Shown in pieces: positions 36,801 to 48,483 of a DNA stretch of 64,000 nucleotides (within the stretch, counting starts at the first letter, position 1; every line of letters begins with the position of its first letter). Made by a program: the position numbers and the translations under genes. The stretch covers positions 5,963,463-6,027,462 of the forward strand of contig CM012955.1 of NCBI GenBank assembly GCA_000181795.3, read 5' to 3'. This stretch comes from Trichinella spiralis (taxonomy: Eukaryota > Nematoda > Enoplea > Trichinellida > Trichinellidae). Below the pieces are notes generated by a model that worked only from the letters and a program-made list of their open reading frames with translations, had not been told where the DNA came from and made no database searches.

Positions 36801-39774
36801 TGGGAAAATTCATGGACAGGCATGTTTCTTTCCACGAACGACGTCGTTTTTCAGATTTAATTCACAGTGACGAAGAACTGCAACAACTGGCAAACAATCT
36901 TGACAGCAAGATGGAAGCTTTCAAAACTGGAAAATTTCACGGCCTCAGAAGCATCGCGAAGCCGGCATTATCTCCGTTGCCAAATCAGACTGATCAAAGT
37001 GAGAACAGTGATCATTTATAAAATTTTAATACAATTAAAGCCTGCTATTGAAATTCACAGGCGATAAATAATATTTTACTTTTCGAACGGATATTATCTG
37101 AAAATTGTTTGCAGGGCATGCTCCAATATTCAAAGAAAGATTGAAAGATCACGTGTTGCCAATTAATGAAAGCGATGTTATTTTTGAGTGTTCTTTTTTG
37201 TCCAATCCAGCGGCTGATGTGACATGGCTCCACAATGATTCCTTATTAACCGAGGATTTGCGACACAGTATTACACTGCGGGATAATAATGTTGCTGAAC
37301 TTACGATCAAAAAAGCATTCGCTTCTGATTCTGGCGTTTACAAATGCGTCATTGAAAACGATTTGGGCAAAGCTGCTACTTCTGCTCGGCTTATCATAGC
37401 AGGTCGGTACTTTGACGTAGTTATTTTTTTTTTAAATTATTTTAATCTTTTTATAAATTTTCAAATCTGTTATTATAACGTGATTTTTATTTTCATTTTT
37501 TGCTTCACTATTGATGATTGAACTTAAATATTAACTTTGCATTCTTGTTCACACATTGCTAGCGTTCGATTTTATTTTACACGAGGTAAGCGCAGTATTA
37601 ATATTGAATAAAAGCATCATACTGTTGATTTGTTATATTTCATTTTATTACTGTGATATTCTTGATAGCATTCAATTACTACTTTCAAAAAACGTTTTCA
37701 CTATAACTGTATTATAATTTTTAAATAGATATTCCTGAACGACCATCCAGGCCTGATGTTCAACTTGCCTCTGATACAGAAGTGTTTATCATATGGGATC
37801 CTCCTTCATTTACTGGAGGATTAGAAATATTATACTACAAAATAGAATATCGAAGGGCAGGTAAAAGTGAATTTTTTTTTCATTTTGTTAATTTCACTTG
37901 TTGCCTGAGAGTGTATTTAATTGTGCTAATTTGTTTTATAATTTTATAAATGTAATTTTTAGGTGAAAACGACTGGTCATGCCCATGGTTTACGGTTTCA
38001 GACAGTCTTGATAGTACAGCTGTAATTGTAAAAAGAATGGAACCGTTAGGCATTTATCAGTTTCGCGTCGCTGCAAAGACAGTGGTTGGTTTTGGTGAGC
38101 CGAGTTTATCCAGCAGAATTATACAAACTCATCATCGAGGTGAAGATGATTTTGGAAATTTGAAAAAAAATTTTTTTTTGCTTTGATAATTGACTTCTTT
38201 TCTCTAGGTGCGCCAAAGCTTAGCGTTGAACTTTTGAAAAGAGAATTCAATCTTAACGTTGTTTATTTACCTACAAGTGGAGATCTCGGCGACATCCCAG
38301 AAGAGCTAGACTACTTTTCAGAGAAATCATCTGCACCGAATGAAAGCTTAGTAAATGGCGAAGACGGAGTTGTCCAGCTGAACGTTGTAAAAGATTTACC
38401 GACTCGTTTTCAACTGGAAGCTGAAATATTCAGGCATTAATTTCTTTTGAAACAGTTTCATATTTCCATACTATTCTAGTAGTTATGTTCGTTTGGTTTT
38501 ATTTATTAGGGGACGATTCAGTTCCATTTGCGATGCCGTAGACAAGTGGCGTGAACATTCGGCTCATTGCACAGCTAAGATCATTCCTTTGGATAATGAG
38601 CAACAGCAGAAAAAGGCACTGCAAGAATTTGAAACTTTCCGAGATTTGAAGCATGAAAATGTTCTACGGTTGATGAACGCTTATAAGAAGTAAGCTTGAA
38701 TTGGGAGACTTTTTCGGCTGTGTCATAAACATAATAAGCAATTCAGTGACACCACCCTTATTCTTATCTTCGAAAAGTTGCACGAAACATTATTTCAAAG
38801 ATTGTGCTTCGGCGATTATTTCACAGAAGAACAACTGGCACGAATTGTTTCTCAAATTATGTTTGCTTTACAATGGATGCATTTTAAGCGGTATTCTCAA
38901 ATTTATAAATTTCAAATCAAATACTTGCAAACAATGATTTTTTCTTTGAAGAATTGTTTATTTAAATCTGCTGCCTGATCACATCATGTTTCAATCTAAA
39001 AACAACTGGACAATAAAATTAATTGATATGGGCAACGCATGTCGATTAGGTGAAAATGGTGTAGCCGTGGTTGCAAACAATCTTCCTTGGATTTACACTG
39101 GTATTTTTGTTGCGCATTGTGCGCTCGTGTGCATTCCAATCGATCAATTCATGTTTATTTTAGCTCCAGAAGTTATTTTAGAAAAGGAAGCTATTCCAGC
39201 ATCGGACGTTTGGGCAGTTGGCCTGTTATCTTTTATTCTGTATTATCAGCGGCTGAATTGTTGATTTTGGAATTGAATTTCTTGCTGAAAATTTGCATTT
39301 CAGATTAAGTGGCATGCATCCGTTTGCCGCGGACTCGAGCATATCCGACGATGACATCATACAGAATGTGAAAAGTGAAAAATTGGACATCAACTGGATT
39401 TTCGGTACAGCTACACAAGAAGCCATTCGTTTCACGACGGCAGCACTGAAAAAACACCCAAAGTACGCGTCGGAGGGCATCGATTATTCAAATTAGTTCG
39501 ATTTTCATAATTTGTTCATTAAGCTGTTGAATTTAACGTTGATAAAGAAGTGCATTGACGGTGAAATTTGCATACATTCTCATGCCTGTGATACAATTTC
39601 AGAAATCGAATATCTACAGAAGAAGGATTGGAGCACAAATGGCTCAGCTTGCACGATCATATGCGTCGGAGACGAGAAAATATTCGTTTCTCATCAAACA
39701 GACTGCGACTTTTTGAAAAGCAATATTACAAATGGATGACGAAAACTGTAGTCGACAGTGATATTGCTCCTTGA
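33856..39774 (+). CDS. unc-89-like: UNC-89/obscurin C-terminal-like protein: Ig-Fn3-pseudokinase
   Basis: Thirteen exons join in phase to 856 aa: 33856-34014, 36199-36668, 36760-36998, 37115-37402, 37729-37860, 37963-38139, 38208-38433, 38510-38689, 38747-38890, 38952-39100, 39164-39239, 39304-39462 and 39603-39774. The middle matches the tail region before the last Ig of C. elegans UNC-89 (SWESDYQMGPETFLLQLRDP .. RHVSFHERRRFSDL). Then come one Ig (APIFKERLKDH..GVYKCVIEND), one Fn3 (RPDVQLASDTEVFIIWDPP..LGIYQFRVAAKT) and a kinase domain to the C-terminus. The kinase keeps a Gly loop (FRGRFSSICDAVD), the AK lysine, LIDMG for DFG, APEVILE and SDVWAVG. Its catalytic loop reads YLNLLPDHIMF, so the HRD Asp is Asn and the metal-binding Asn is His. 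It is predicted catalytically dead, as a sarcomeric M-line scaffold. The Met at 33856 is the first in the exon; upstream exons are possible. The intron after 38433 begins GC. Confidence 0.88.
35741..35771 (+). repeat. G-rich tract (GTG repeats running into a long G run)
   Basis: The + strand reads GTG repeats followed by an uninterrupted run of about 13 G, then A and six more G. In such an AT-rich window this is exceptional. The sequence has enough G runs to fold as a G-quadruplex. It lies 430 bp upstream of exon 36199-36668. Confidence 0.75.
35928..35967 (+). promoter_or_regulatory. Paired CAGCTG E-boxes with TATA-like box (possible internal muscle promoter)
   Basis: CAGCTG occurs at 35928-35933 and 35945-35950, and TTTATAC follows at 35961-35967. 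CAGCTG is the preferred site of MyoD-type bHLH factors (HLH-1 in nematodes). An internal promoter would fit the gene, since the next exon opens the part that resembles UNC-89. Function is inferred from motif and place only. Confidence 0.3.
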
Positions 39775-40692
39775 TTTTGTTGCCAAGCATTAAATGCCCA
39801 TATTGAATAGATTTCAGCATTAGATGAAATGTTTAGCATTTGTTGCTTGAAAAAAGTTTTTGTTCATACATTTTTTTGCAGGTATTATTAATCCACTGCA
39901 TTGCATCATCATAACTCATATTTGTAATTGTTAATTTGGATATTTTGCATTCAATGGTGAAAGCTTTCTTTATTCGAAGCAAAAATGCACCGTTGAACTT
40001 GGAAGTTGAAAAACTCTATTATAAATGACTCTGCGCGATTGTGTTGCTATTTATGATCCCTAACAACCAAAACAACACCATTCGTTTGCAACAACACAAT
40101 TTGCGCGGCAACGTCCAAAGTACTAAGACTTTTGGTTTTTTATGTTGCCGTCAAATTCAGCAAAATTAATTTAAAATTTCCATTCATTCACTCACGTGAA
40201 TTACTTATGGAAAAAAACAAGTAGTTTACTTTAAATTTTTTTCAAAATGCCAATAGTCGTTATTACAGGTACGTTAGCAAATGCTTTGAAAAATAGGCCA
40301 TTTTCCATGTGATATATGATAAATACAATTTTTTTAGTTATCCAAGTTTAATTGATTTATTATAATCAATTCAGTTTCCAGTAAATAAATGAGTCGTAAC
40401 ATGAAGTATTGTGAAAGATAATAGGTAAGTTTGTATATATAATTTATAAACTTTATATAATGAAATGGGCAAAAATGCTTTTCATTCGTATTTGCATAGT
40501 AAGTGTCTAATTTAAAATTTTTGTACATGTAAAATCAAATCAATTCCTGCAAATATTGCTTGTTCTGATTTGAAATGTGAACAAAAAAAACCGACCAAAT
40601 AAATGATGGATAATTTTTGATCGAGATGTTTACCATTGGGCGTTGTTAGCAGTTTGTTTTAGCAACAATCATTATTAGCAAGAATATGAGCG
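39775..40692. other. Intergenic, nothing recognised
   Basis: AT-rich sequence between the kinase gene and a small candidate ORF on the opposite strand. I see no coding signal or repeat of note. Confidence 0.6.
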
Positions 40693-40884
40693 TTAACAAT
40701 CGGGCATTGAACAGCGTCCATCGTATTGTGATATCGATCGATTGATGCCGAAGAAAAACGCACCATGAAAATGTGATGTTGTCATGACTACTTGATAAAA
40801 TTGTCCACTTGATTTGCACACCCCATGGTCAGTATTCGATCTGTTGTGGTTGGTATACGGCGCATTGTCATCGTTCACTGCCAT
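40693..40884 (-). CDS. Possible small protein of unknown function (63 aa)
   Basis: A Met-initiated frame of 63 codons starts MAVNDDNAPYTNHNRSNTDH and ends ..GRCSMPDC. It is less AT-rich than its surroundings, polar and His/Asn-rich, with no hydrophobic segment or signal peptide. The gene would be divergent from the calcyphosine-like gene, 385 bp between start codons. I recognise no family. A GT within it could also be a splice donor, so the true product might differ. It may be chance. Confidence 0.3.
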   Translation of the reverse strand: MAVNDDNAPYTNHNRSNTDHGVCKSSGQFYQVVMTTSHFHGAFFFGINRSISQYDGRCSMPDC

Positions 40885-41225
40885 TTTGTGAATTTCCAAA
40901 CACTTTCACCTAATCACGTAAGTTGATATGCTCAAAAGAATCAGACAATCTTCTTTCTCTTGTTATTCATAATAAATAAATAGAAAAACAAGTAATTTTT
41001 ATTTCATATATTATTAAGTCATATTAAAATTTATAATGCACAACTCTATTCAGAATTTTCAAAATCTGAATATTAGCCAAAGCAGTATTGTTTATTTACG
41101 CATGCATAAAATTAAAAATTCAATTATCTCAGTTGTATTACAAATTTGCTAAATGAAACCAAAAAGAAAAAACAGTCCAACTGATAGATGCTAACTATGG
41201 GATTTAATTTTAAAATAATTCAAAG

Positions 41226-41238
41226 CGTTTCCAAGCAA
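41226..41238 (+). promoter_or_regulatory. Imperfect X-box-like element upstream of CAPSL
   Basis: GTTTCC-A-AGCAAC resembles two inverted RFX half-sites (GTTNCC / GGNAAC) with a 1-base spacer, 31 bp before the CAPSL start codon. Calcyphosine-like genes are often cilium-associated, so an RFX site would make sense. The match is imperfect. Confidence 0.25.
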
Positions 41239-41269
41239 CAGAAATTCCCATTTGCAATTATTTTAGAGA

Positions 41270-42100
<831 letters not shown>

Positions 42101-42493
42101 TAATACAAGATGGATTTTATTTTTTAATTCATTTTAGCAAGTGCATTTTTCACTGCCAACTTGTTGTTTCGTACAATTGCCTGAAAGAGAAAAACATAAA
42201 TAACAACACAACTGCTTCAAATTTTACTCGCAAGCACATAGCACACACACACACATACACACAGAGAGAGACTAACCACATATCTAACCAGTGGCTTCTT
42301 TCTAGTCGCATGTTTGATTTTGAACACAAACAACAAACTGATTAAATAATTTATCATTGTTCACATGCAAATTATTTTATCAAAACAAACAATCATCATC
42401 ATCAAGTAAATAGTACTTTAAATGGAATAAAATTGCATTTTGATTTATGGAGCGTTATTGTATTTTGATTGCTATGAATAGTAATGAATAATT
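42101..42493. other. Convergent intergenic region with CA repeat
   Basis: This region lies between the CAPSL and NUP93 stops. It contains a (CA)n/(CACA) tract at about 42240-42262 followed by GA repeats. I see no gene here. Confidence 0.6.
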
Positions 42494-45236
42494 TTATATC
42501 AGCGCTGCCTTTTTGTGTACCAACAAACCCAAAAATCCACCAGGCAAACGAAGACGAATCAAACTAGCGAATGAAATCAACGCTTCGGCCATTGCTTTCA
42601 AATCATCTTTCGACTGAGCAATAAAAATGGAGAAAAAAATTAAATGAATCAAATGCAAATATATGAACGAATGAAAGAAGTTATTATTATCATTTACGTT
42701 TGCTCCGCTGAAACCTCTCTGGTTACTTTCACAGTGGAACAATTTGCAATCTTCGATCAGCATATTCATGTACGATAGCATCAGTTCAGGTAAAAGCAGT
42801 CGAATCTGGGACAAAATTTGCATTGCAAACAAGATAACGCAAACACAGAGAAGTGAAATTTACCTTGTCTGGTAGATCAGAGGTAGATGAGACATAGTAG
42901 TCTTTCTCGATGGCGTTCATTGGGATTAGATTAATACGTCGCAGTAGCTGAAAAAGAACAAACAACACACATCCACATTTCCTATTTCTACCAATTATAG
43001 AACTGTTCAATTACATACTTGAAACGCTTTGCTGAATTCTCGATGGAAATAAATGGTAAAATAATTGCCGATGAGTAGAATTTTTTGAAACAGTGCCACA
43101 GTGTTACGTTTAGCATTGCCGGATGTTAATCTAAATTGTAAAGCAAGCAAAAAAGACAATCGTTGAATTCAATCCTATAATTGATGATTTTGCTTGTTAC
43201 CGATCGTTGATTTTGTTAGCAAGATTTAACACCGCCGTTCTCAGTCCGTCGTCGCGCTCTTGGCGCGTGACGACCGAGAAAAGCATGTTGGTCAACAGTT
43301 GCAACGCTTTGTCCATATCGTCGACCAGCTCGTAGCATTGCAACGCCAGTTGCCATTGTCCACGGGCGTGGGCTGTTTTGGCGACGTAGGCGATGGTCCG
43401 GTGTCTTTCGAGCTTGAACGAATCAATGCAGCCCAGCTTATGCAAGCCAGTTTCGTCGATCCAGCCGAGCAAATAGTTCCTGTCAGCCTGTTGGCGTAGC
43501 AGCTTTTCGAAACAGACCGCGAACATGCTGTTCTGGTTGTGGTCGTGGAACCGGCGCAGCAAGTAGAAATACTTCAGCGCTACTGATGGGGATTGATTTT
43601 CAAACTGCGACGTGTACGAGACCACCAGACGGACCAAATTCAAACGACACAACGGGCTGCGTCCGCGGCTCACATCCAACAGCGGACCCTGGATGTCGTC
43701 GTGTTCGTCGTCGCAGGCCAGCAGACCGTCGGCGTACAAAGCCAACGCCACGTGCACCGCACAGCTGCGCAACAGTTCACCCTGGCGGCACATGAACTCG
43801 ATCGCCGCCTCCAACTGACCGCTGAACCAAAGCGCGGTCCAGTAGACCAGCGGCGACCGGTGGCGCAGAAAATACTTCTCACCATGTTCAAACAGGACCA
43901 CCTCCTGGAGCGCTTCCAACGGCAACAAGTTGACACGGTATTTGGATTTGGGATGCTTCATCATCGACAGCCGCCGTTCAGTGAGCACCGTCTGACGCAG
44001 CTTGATCCAAAGCCAGTCTTCGATACGGTCGAACACGGGCACACTTTCCATCCAGTCGTTCAACGTGAGCCAACAGTACACCGCCCGCTTGTACGGATCG
44101 CCGGTCGTGTTGGCCGCCTTTTCGTACTCCAACAGCAGGTCGTCGTCGTCGTTGAAATCCATCGGCTCTGACGTTACCGAATCCAGCCGATGAAAAGCCC
44201 GGACCAAGGCGTACAAAGCTGGCCCGGCTTCTTCGGCCACTGCCTTCGCCGCCTGCACGTGACCAGCCCTGAGACAATAGTATATAATAGCCCAGACCGG
44301 CTGCTGGTTGACCAACACGTCCTCGTAGCCCGGATACGGGGTCGGCATGAGCACGTTCAAAAACGCGGTGACCAGACCCGGCGCGCCGGGCACGGCGCCC
44401 ATCTGCGCCTGGTGCAGACGTTCCTTCACCACGCCCCGCATGAATTCCACAAACTGCTTTTGCAAATAGTCCAACACGAGACGGCCGAAATTCAGCTTAT
44501 ACTCTGACGACGACCTGTCGACGAAACCGTTCTCGCCTCTCTTGCAAGCGGATAACATCAAGTCGGCCAGCAGCTGTACATTTTCCCACATCGTCACCGC
44601 GTACTGGTTGTCCAACTGCTTGACCGCTTCGAGGCACCTGCTTCTGAATCGCAACCCCAACTCGCCGTGCAACAGCGTGTCCACATAGTCGACGACCACT
44701 TTCCTGAAACCAGTCTGCGTCTCACTGATCGCCGTCCAACAATGACCACTGGGTCTGGGTCCGTCGGTCGACTGAACCGTCGGCTTGGTCTCGGTGCCCG
44801 GCACTAGCACGTAATAATGCTCTTTCTTCATCTTCGTCCAAGCGTTGCGCTTTTTCAATGCATGCTGACCGCTCCAATTTTCGGTAACTTCGTCGCAGGA
44901 CGCCTGGACAGCTTGCATGACAATACTTCCACGCGACTCGTCCACACTCTTCTGAAATGGATCGATCAGCTGACGAGCCCGCCTGGCCAAATGCTTGGAA
45001 TGGGCATCGTCGCCCAACAAGCCGACCTTGCTGTCGACCGTAATGGACAGTTCAACAGTCGACGCATTATCCTGCTCGTCTGTGGTCGACGCGGCCGTGG
45101 TCCGACGCCACAGCTTCTCGCCGAGTTCGGTCGCCTGACGTATCGTGTCCAACGACACGCTGCCCGATTTCGGTGAGCCGCAGTTCACCGATGAGCTCAA
45201 CTGGTCAGCTCGACTCAACAATTCCAACAATTCCAT
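42494..45236 (-). CDS. NUP93: Nuclear pore inner-ring protein Nup93 (Nic96 family)
   Basis: Nup93 is a structural alpha-solenoid of the nuclear pore inner ring that anchors Nup205/188, Nup155 and the Nup62 complex. Five exons join in phase: 43201-45236, 43019-43130, 42864-42947, 42698-42805 and 42494-42613. They encode 819 aa, the length I recall for the human protein. Conserved stretches include LHQAQMGAVPGAPGLVTAFL, PVWAIIYYCLRAGHVQAA, DPYKRAVYCWLTLND, CAVHVALALYADGLL and NLVRLVVSYTSQFE. The 2,036 bp first exon has strong G/C preference at third codon positions and no intron, whereas the four short 3' exons are as AT-rich as the neighbourhood. A TTTTTTAG 13 bases before the ATG could be a trans-splice acceptor or the end of an upstream intron. 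Confidence 0.95.
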
Positions 45237-46276
45237 TCGCTTCAGTTCACTAAAAAGGTAATTTAATTAAATACTAATAATGGAAACCAATCCATTTATT
45301 ATATAAAAATCAAAAAGAAACACTTTTCTTTCAATAATTAATAGTATAACATCATAAGATAGAACAACGAAGAACAAACTTTATCAATACACAAGCAGTA
45401 GCAACACAAATGCTACCACCTAAACCTAAAAATTTTATCAATAAAGTTTAGATTTTGAAAAAAACACAAAATTTCCCTTGGTATGTCATCCACAAATAAA
45501 TTACATTCAAACAGTACATCATGGGATAAAATTATTCAAAATTTCAGCATTCTTCTGTTTGCAATGTGAACATCAGCAAAAAACCGGTGCTTGATGCACT
45601 TATTACAATTATTCAAAATTGTAAGAAAAAAAACCAGCTTCAGTAACAGGCTTGAAAAAGTCGAGTCGAGAGGCTTGAAATAAAAAAATAATTCAGAAAT
45701 TGGTGGCGTCATTAGAAAGCAATAAGAACAACAACATGGAATATTGTGTCAAATTTGAAAAAAAGATAGCTAAAATTCTAGGCAGCTTAAATTATCCTGA
45801 AACTTTTTCAAGGCAAAACAACAAATGGGATTAAGAATAACAATATTGAACTAAATTTCCAGTTAGTACAAAATAATGACAATCAAGTTTTAATTATCTA
45901 TACTGTAACAATATTTTGTGATTATTGGTTATTATGTAAATATTTTGTTTAAATGCCAAAATATAAAATTTTATTTGTTTTATATTATATTTTACATGAA
46001 TTTTATTTAATCTGACAGTGTTTTTGTTAAATAGAACTATCGTCGAAGTATCATCCCATGAGAAATTAGTGATGATGTAATTGTCATCAGCAAGCGTAAT
46101 TTAACAAGGTAGATAAGTAACAAATAAAATTTAAAACTAAAATAAAAATGTATTAAATTAAAAAATTTTAATTTTATAATCATCTGAACAAAATCATATA
46201 TAATACACACATTTGAATTATGAAATAACAATAATAATTTCTTATTATCATAATTTTAACGAAAAACAAATGATAA
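45237..46276. other. Intergenic, nothing recognised
   Basis: Very AT-rich sequence upstream of NUP93 and downstream of the kinase gene (both on the - strand). I see no coding signal. Confidence 0.6.
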
Positions 46277-47577
46277 TCAGTTTAAGTTTTCTTCATATTC
46301 ATTCTGTGGTGCGTTTAAATACATCTTTTTGAATGTATTTATTAAATAATCGTGATTGGGTATTTCACTTTGCAACAAGTCGTTCAAATAATTATACACT
46401 TCAAGAAACTCTTCCAGATAATTTTTCTTGTAGCTTTTCCTATTTCTTTTTCCATAGCTTAAACGTTTAAATTCTCTTTCAATGTCACCTCTACTTTTCA
46501 ATTTATTGTTGTACATGCTTATTAACATGAATAAGCATGCCATTGCATCTTCTTTATATCCAGTTCTTACAAGAAGCGCTTCTTTCAGGCAAAATTTCCT
46601 AGCTATACCAAAGTCTAACAGGTAAACATTATTAAAACTTCCATCTCTGCCGACAGCAAAGTTCTCTTGCTTGATATCACCATGCACATACTGTTCTTCA
46701 TGTAGTTCTTTAATTGCTTCAAAGCAATGAATTGCGATCTTACAGACGTCGGCGTACTTGAACGCATTATTTGGGATTTCATTTTGAATTTGCAGAAGGT
46801 TTTTGCCAGCTAAAGTCATTATCATATAATTCATATCATTTTCCTTTCCACTCGTTATCAGTTTGCAAATGTGATCTTTATGCTCTACTTTTTTCAAAAT
46901 TTCAATTTCAGTTTTCAACGCTTGGAAAGAATCGATAAGCTCAACCTAAACATACAAAAAAGTTAATGGAGTAAAAAGAAAGTGGTCCATTTATGATGTC
47001 TTATAAAATTATATATTTTAATATCATAAAAATCAATAATAAAAGAAAATTAATAACCATTATCAACAAGTTACAAATTAGTACAAAAAATATCTTAGTT
47101 AAATAAAATTATCCAAGAAACTTCTATCCAAATTATCTGTTTTGATAACTTTCATGTTTTATAAATAAGAATGATGTGGAGTTTAAAAAAATTAGTGCAC
47201 CTTTGCAGCGTAATGTTCTTCATTTTCTGATTGCATGTCTATTACATCGTAGACGCTACCGAACAAACCATTGCCGAGAAATCTGGCAACTTTCCAGCGG
47301 TTGGCAATAACGTAATCGACGGGAAGATTCGGAAGATCAAAAATTTTTATGCTCCCTAGAATCGACATCTAAAAAGAATTCAAATAAATAAATATTAAAG
47401 TAAATGACTAGTAGTAAATGGATAGTAAAACAAAATGAAGCAAATATATGAACAAAAAACAGCACAGTAGCATACCTCGCAAGCTACGACCAAGAACGCA
47501 CATACAAATGCACAGCAATCCGGATCAGCAGCTTTTGCAGTGCTTAACTTTAAACTTTGCTTAACTTTAAAAATCAT
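46277..47577 (-). CDS. Casein kinase 1 / TTBK-like protein kinase with shortened activation segment
   Basis: Two exons carry the kinase: 47201-47368 (starts MSILGSIKIFDLPNLPVDYV, then NRWKVARFLGNGLFGSVYDV with the Gly loop and HYAAK lysine) and 46277-46945. Together they give 278 aa. The catalytic loop is YVHGDIKQENFAV, with HGD for HRD, so the catalytic Asp and the Asn are kept. DFG is intact (LLDFGIARKF). After DFG the family's GTxRYASxNAH block is missing: the sequence passes directly to RTGYKEDAMACLFMLISMY, which aligns with the helix containing DDLWSLxYML. A preceding exon (47476-47577, MIFKVKQSLKLSTAKAADPD.., hydrophobic AFVCAFLVVACE) would join in frame and give 312 aa, possibly with a membrane segment. 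However the ATG at 47368 lies directly after an AG, so it may be the true start. CK1/TTBK-like kinases are greatly expanded in nematodes. Confidence 0.82.
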
Positions 47578-48483
47578 TTTAAAATTTGATAACCCTGGAG
47601 CTTATTTTAAATTAATTAAACTAAAATTTATTAAATTCCAACCGTATCAGATTAAAATACTTCCATTGTAATACATTACTTTAAAAATTAATTTCTGGTC
47701 TTCTCTGTTTGAACTGTTCATATTTTGTGATGCTGCCTATTCTTTAATGCTTCGAAATGATTAATGATAATCTCCAGTAAACTGCACAATGTTGTTATTC
47801 TGGAGTAAAGTTAGAGTTAAGTTTCTTGATTTTTGGCTTTGTCGATGAGCCCCATTTTACACCGTCCTCATCACAGTTACAAGTTGTATAAGGGAAACAC
47901 TATCGTTAAAAATTGTAATCTCATTTTCCCCTGATTTCCCGTGCTGCACAAATAAATTAAATATATTTAATTCACTAAATATGTAAGTAATAATACATTA
48001 ATGAAATGAATTAACTTTTAAAATTTGTTTAAATTTAACAGCTCTAAAATAATTTTAAGTTGTTGTTGAGAATATGAAGACCTCAATAGAATTGCGATAT
48101 GCTGGCAAATTATTTCATATAGAACTATTATTAACTTATTTAAAAATTATAAATCATGACGACTTTTTATTTTTTTATAGCATTTTTTGGCAAATGAAGT
48201 AAATTCGATGCGCAAAATCTATGAACACATAATGTATAGAGTAACCTGAAAATCTTTAATTGATGTAATATATGCAGAATTTACTTTTTGTGTTTGCAAC
48301 AATTTTGACTAAGTTTGCCCAAAATATAATTTTAATTTTAAATACAATATGTATTTTAAGCAAATTATAAAATAAACTTTATGCTATATGCGATCTTTTA
48401 TGCTGTTCAACTTGTTCAAATTTGAAGGCAATAGTTGAATATTATTGATTTTTTATTTACGCTTATATTTCAGTGTGCAGAGA
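47578..48483. other. Divergent intergenic region, nothing recognised
   Basis: AT-rich sequence between the start of the kinase gene (-) and the F-box gene (+). Promoters of both must lie here. A T-rich acceptor (TATATTTCAG) ends 48476, just before the F-box ATG, consistent with trans-splicing or a 5'UTR intron. Confidence 0.5.

Noticed and set aside
43593-44507. Long open frames on the + strand opposite NUP93 (up to 192 codons)
   Set aside because: They are antisense to a certain NUP93 exon. High GC at third positions of the real frame removes stops from the opposite strand, and the products show no family resemblance.
47476-47577. Upstream exon of the CK1-like kinase treated as a definite signal anchor
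   Set aside because: It joins in frame but the downstream ATG sits exactly at a splice acceptor, so a trans-spliced start there is equally likely; kept only as an alternative.
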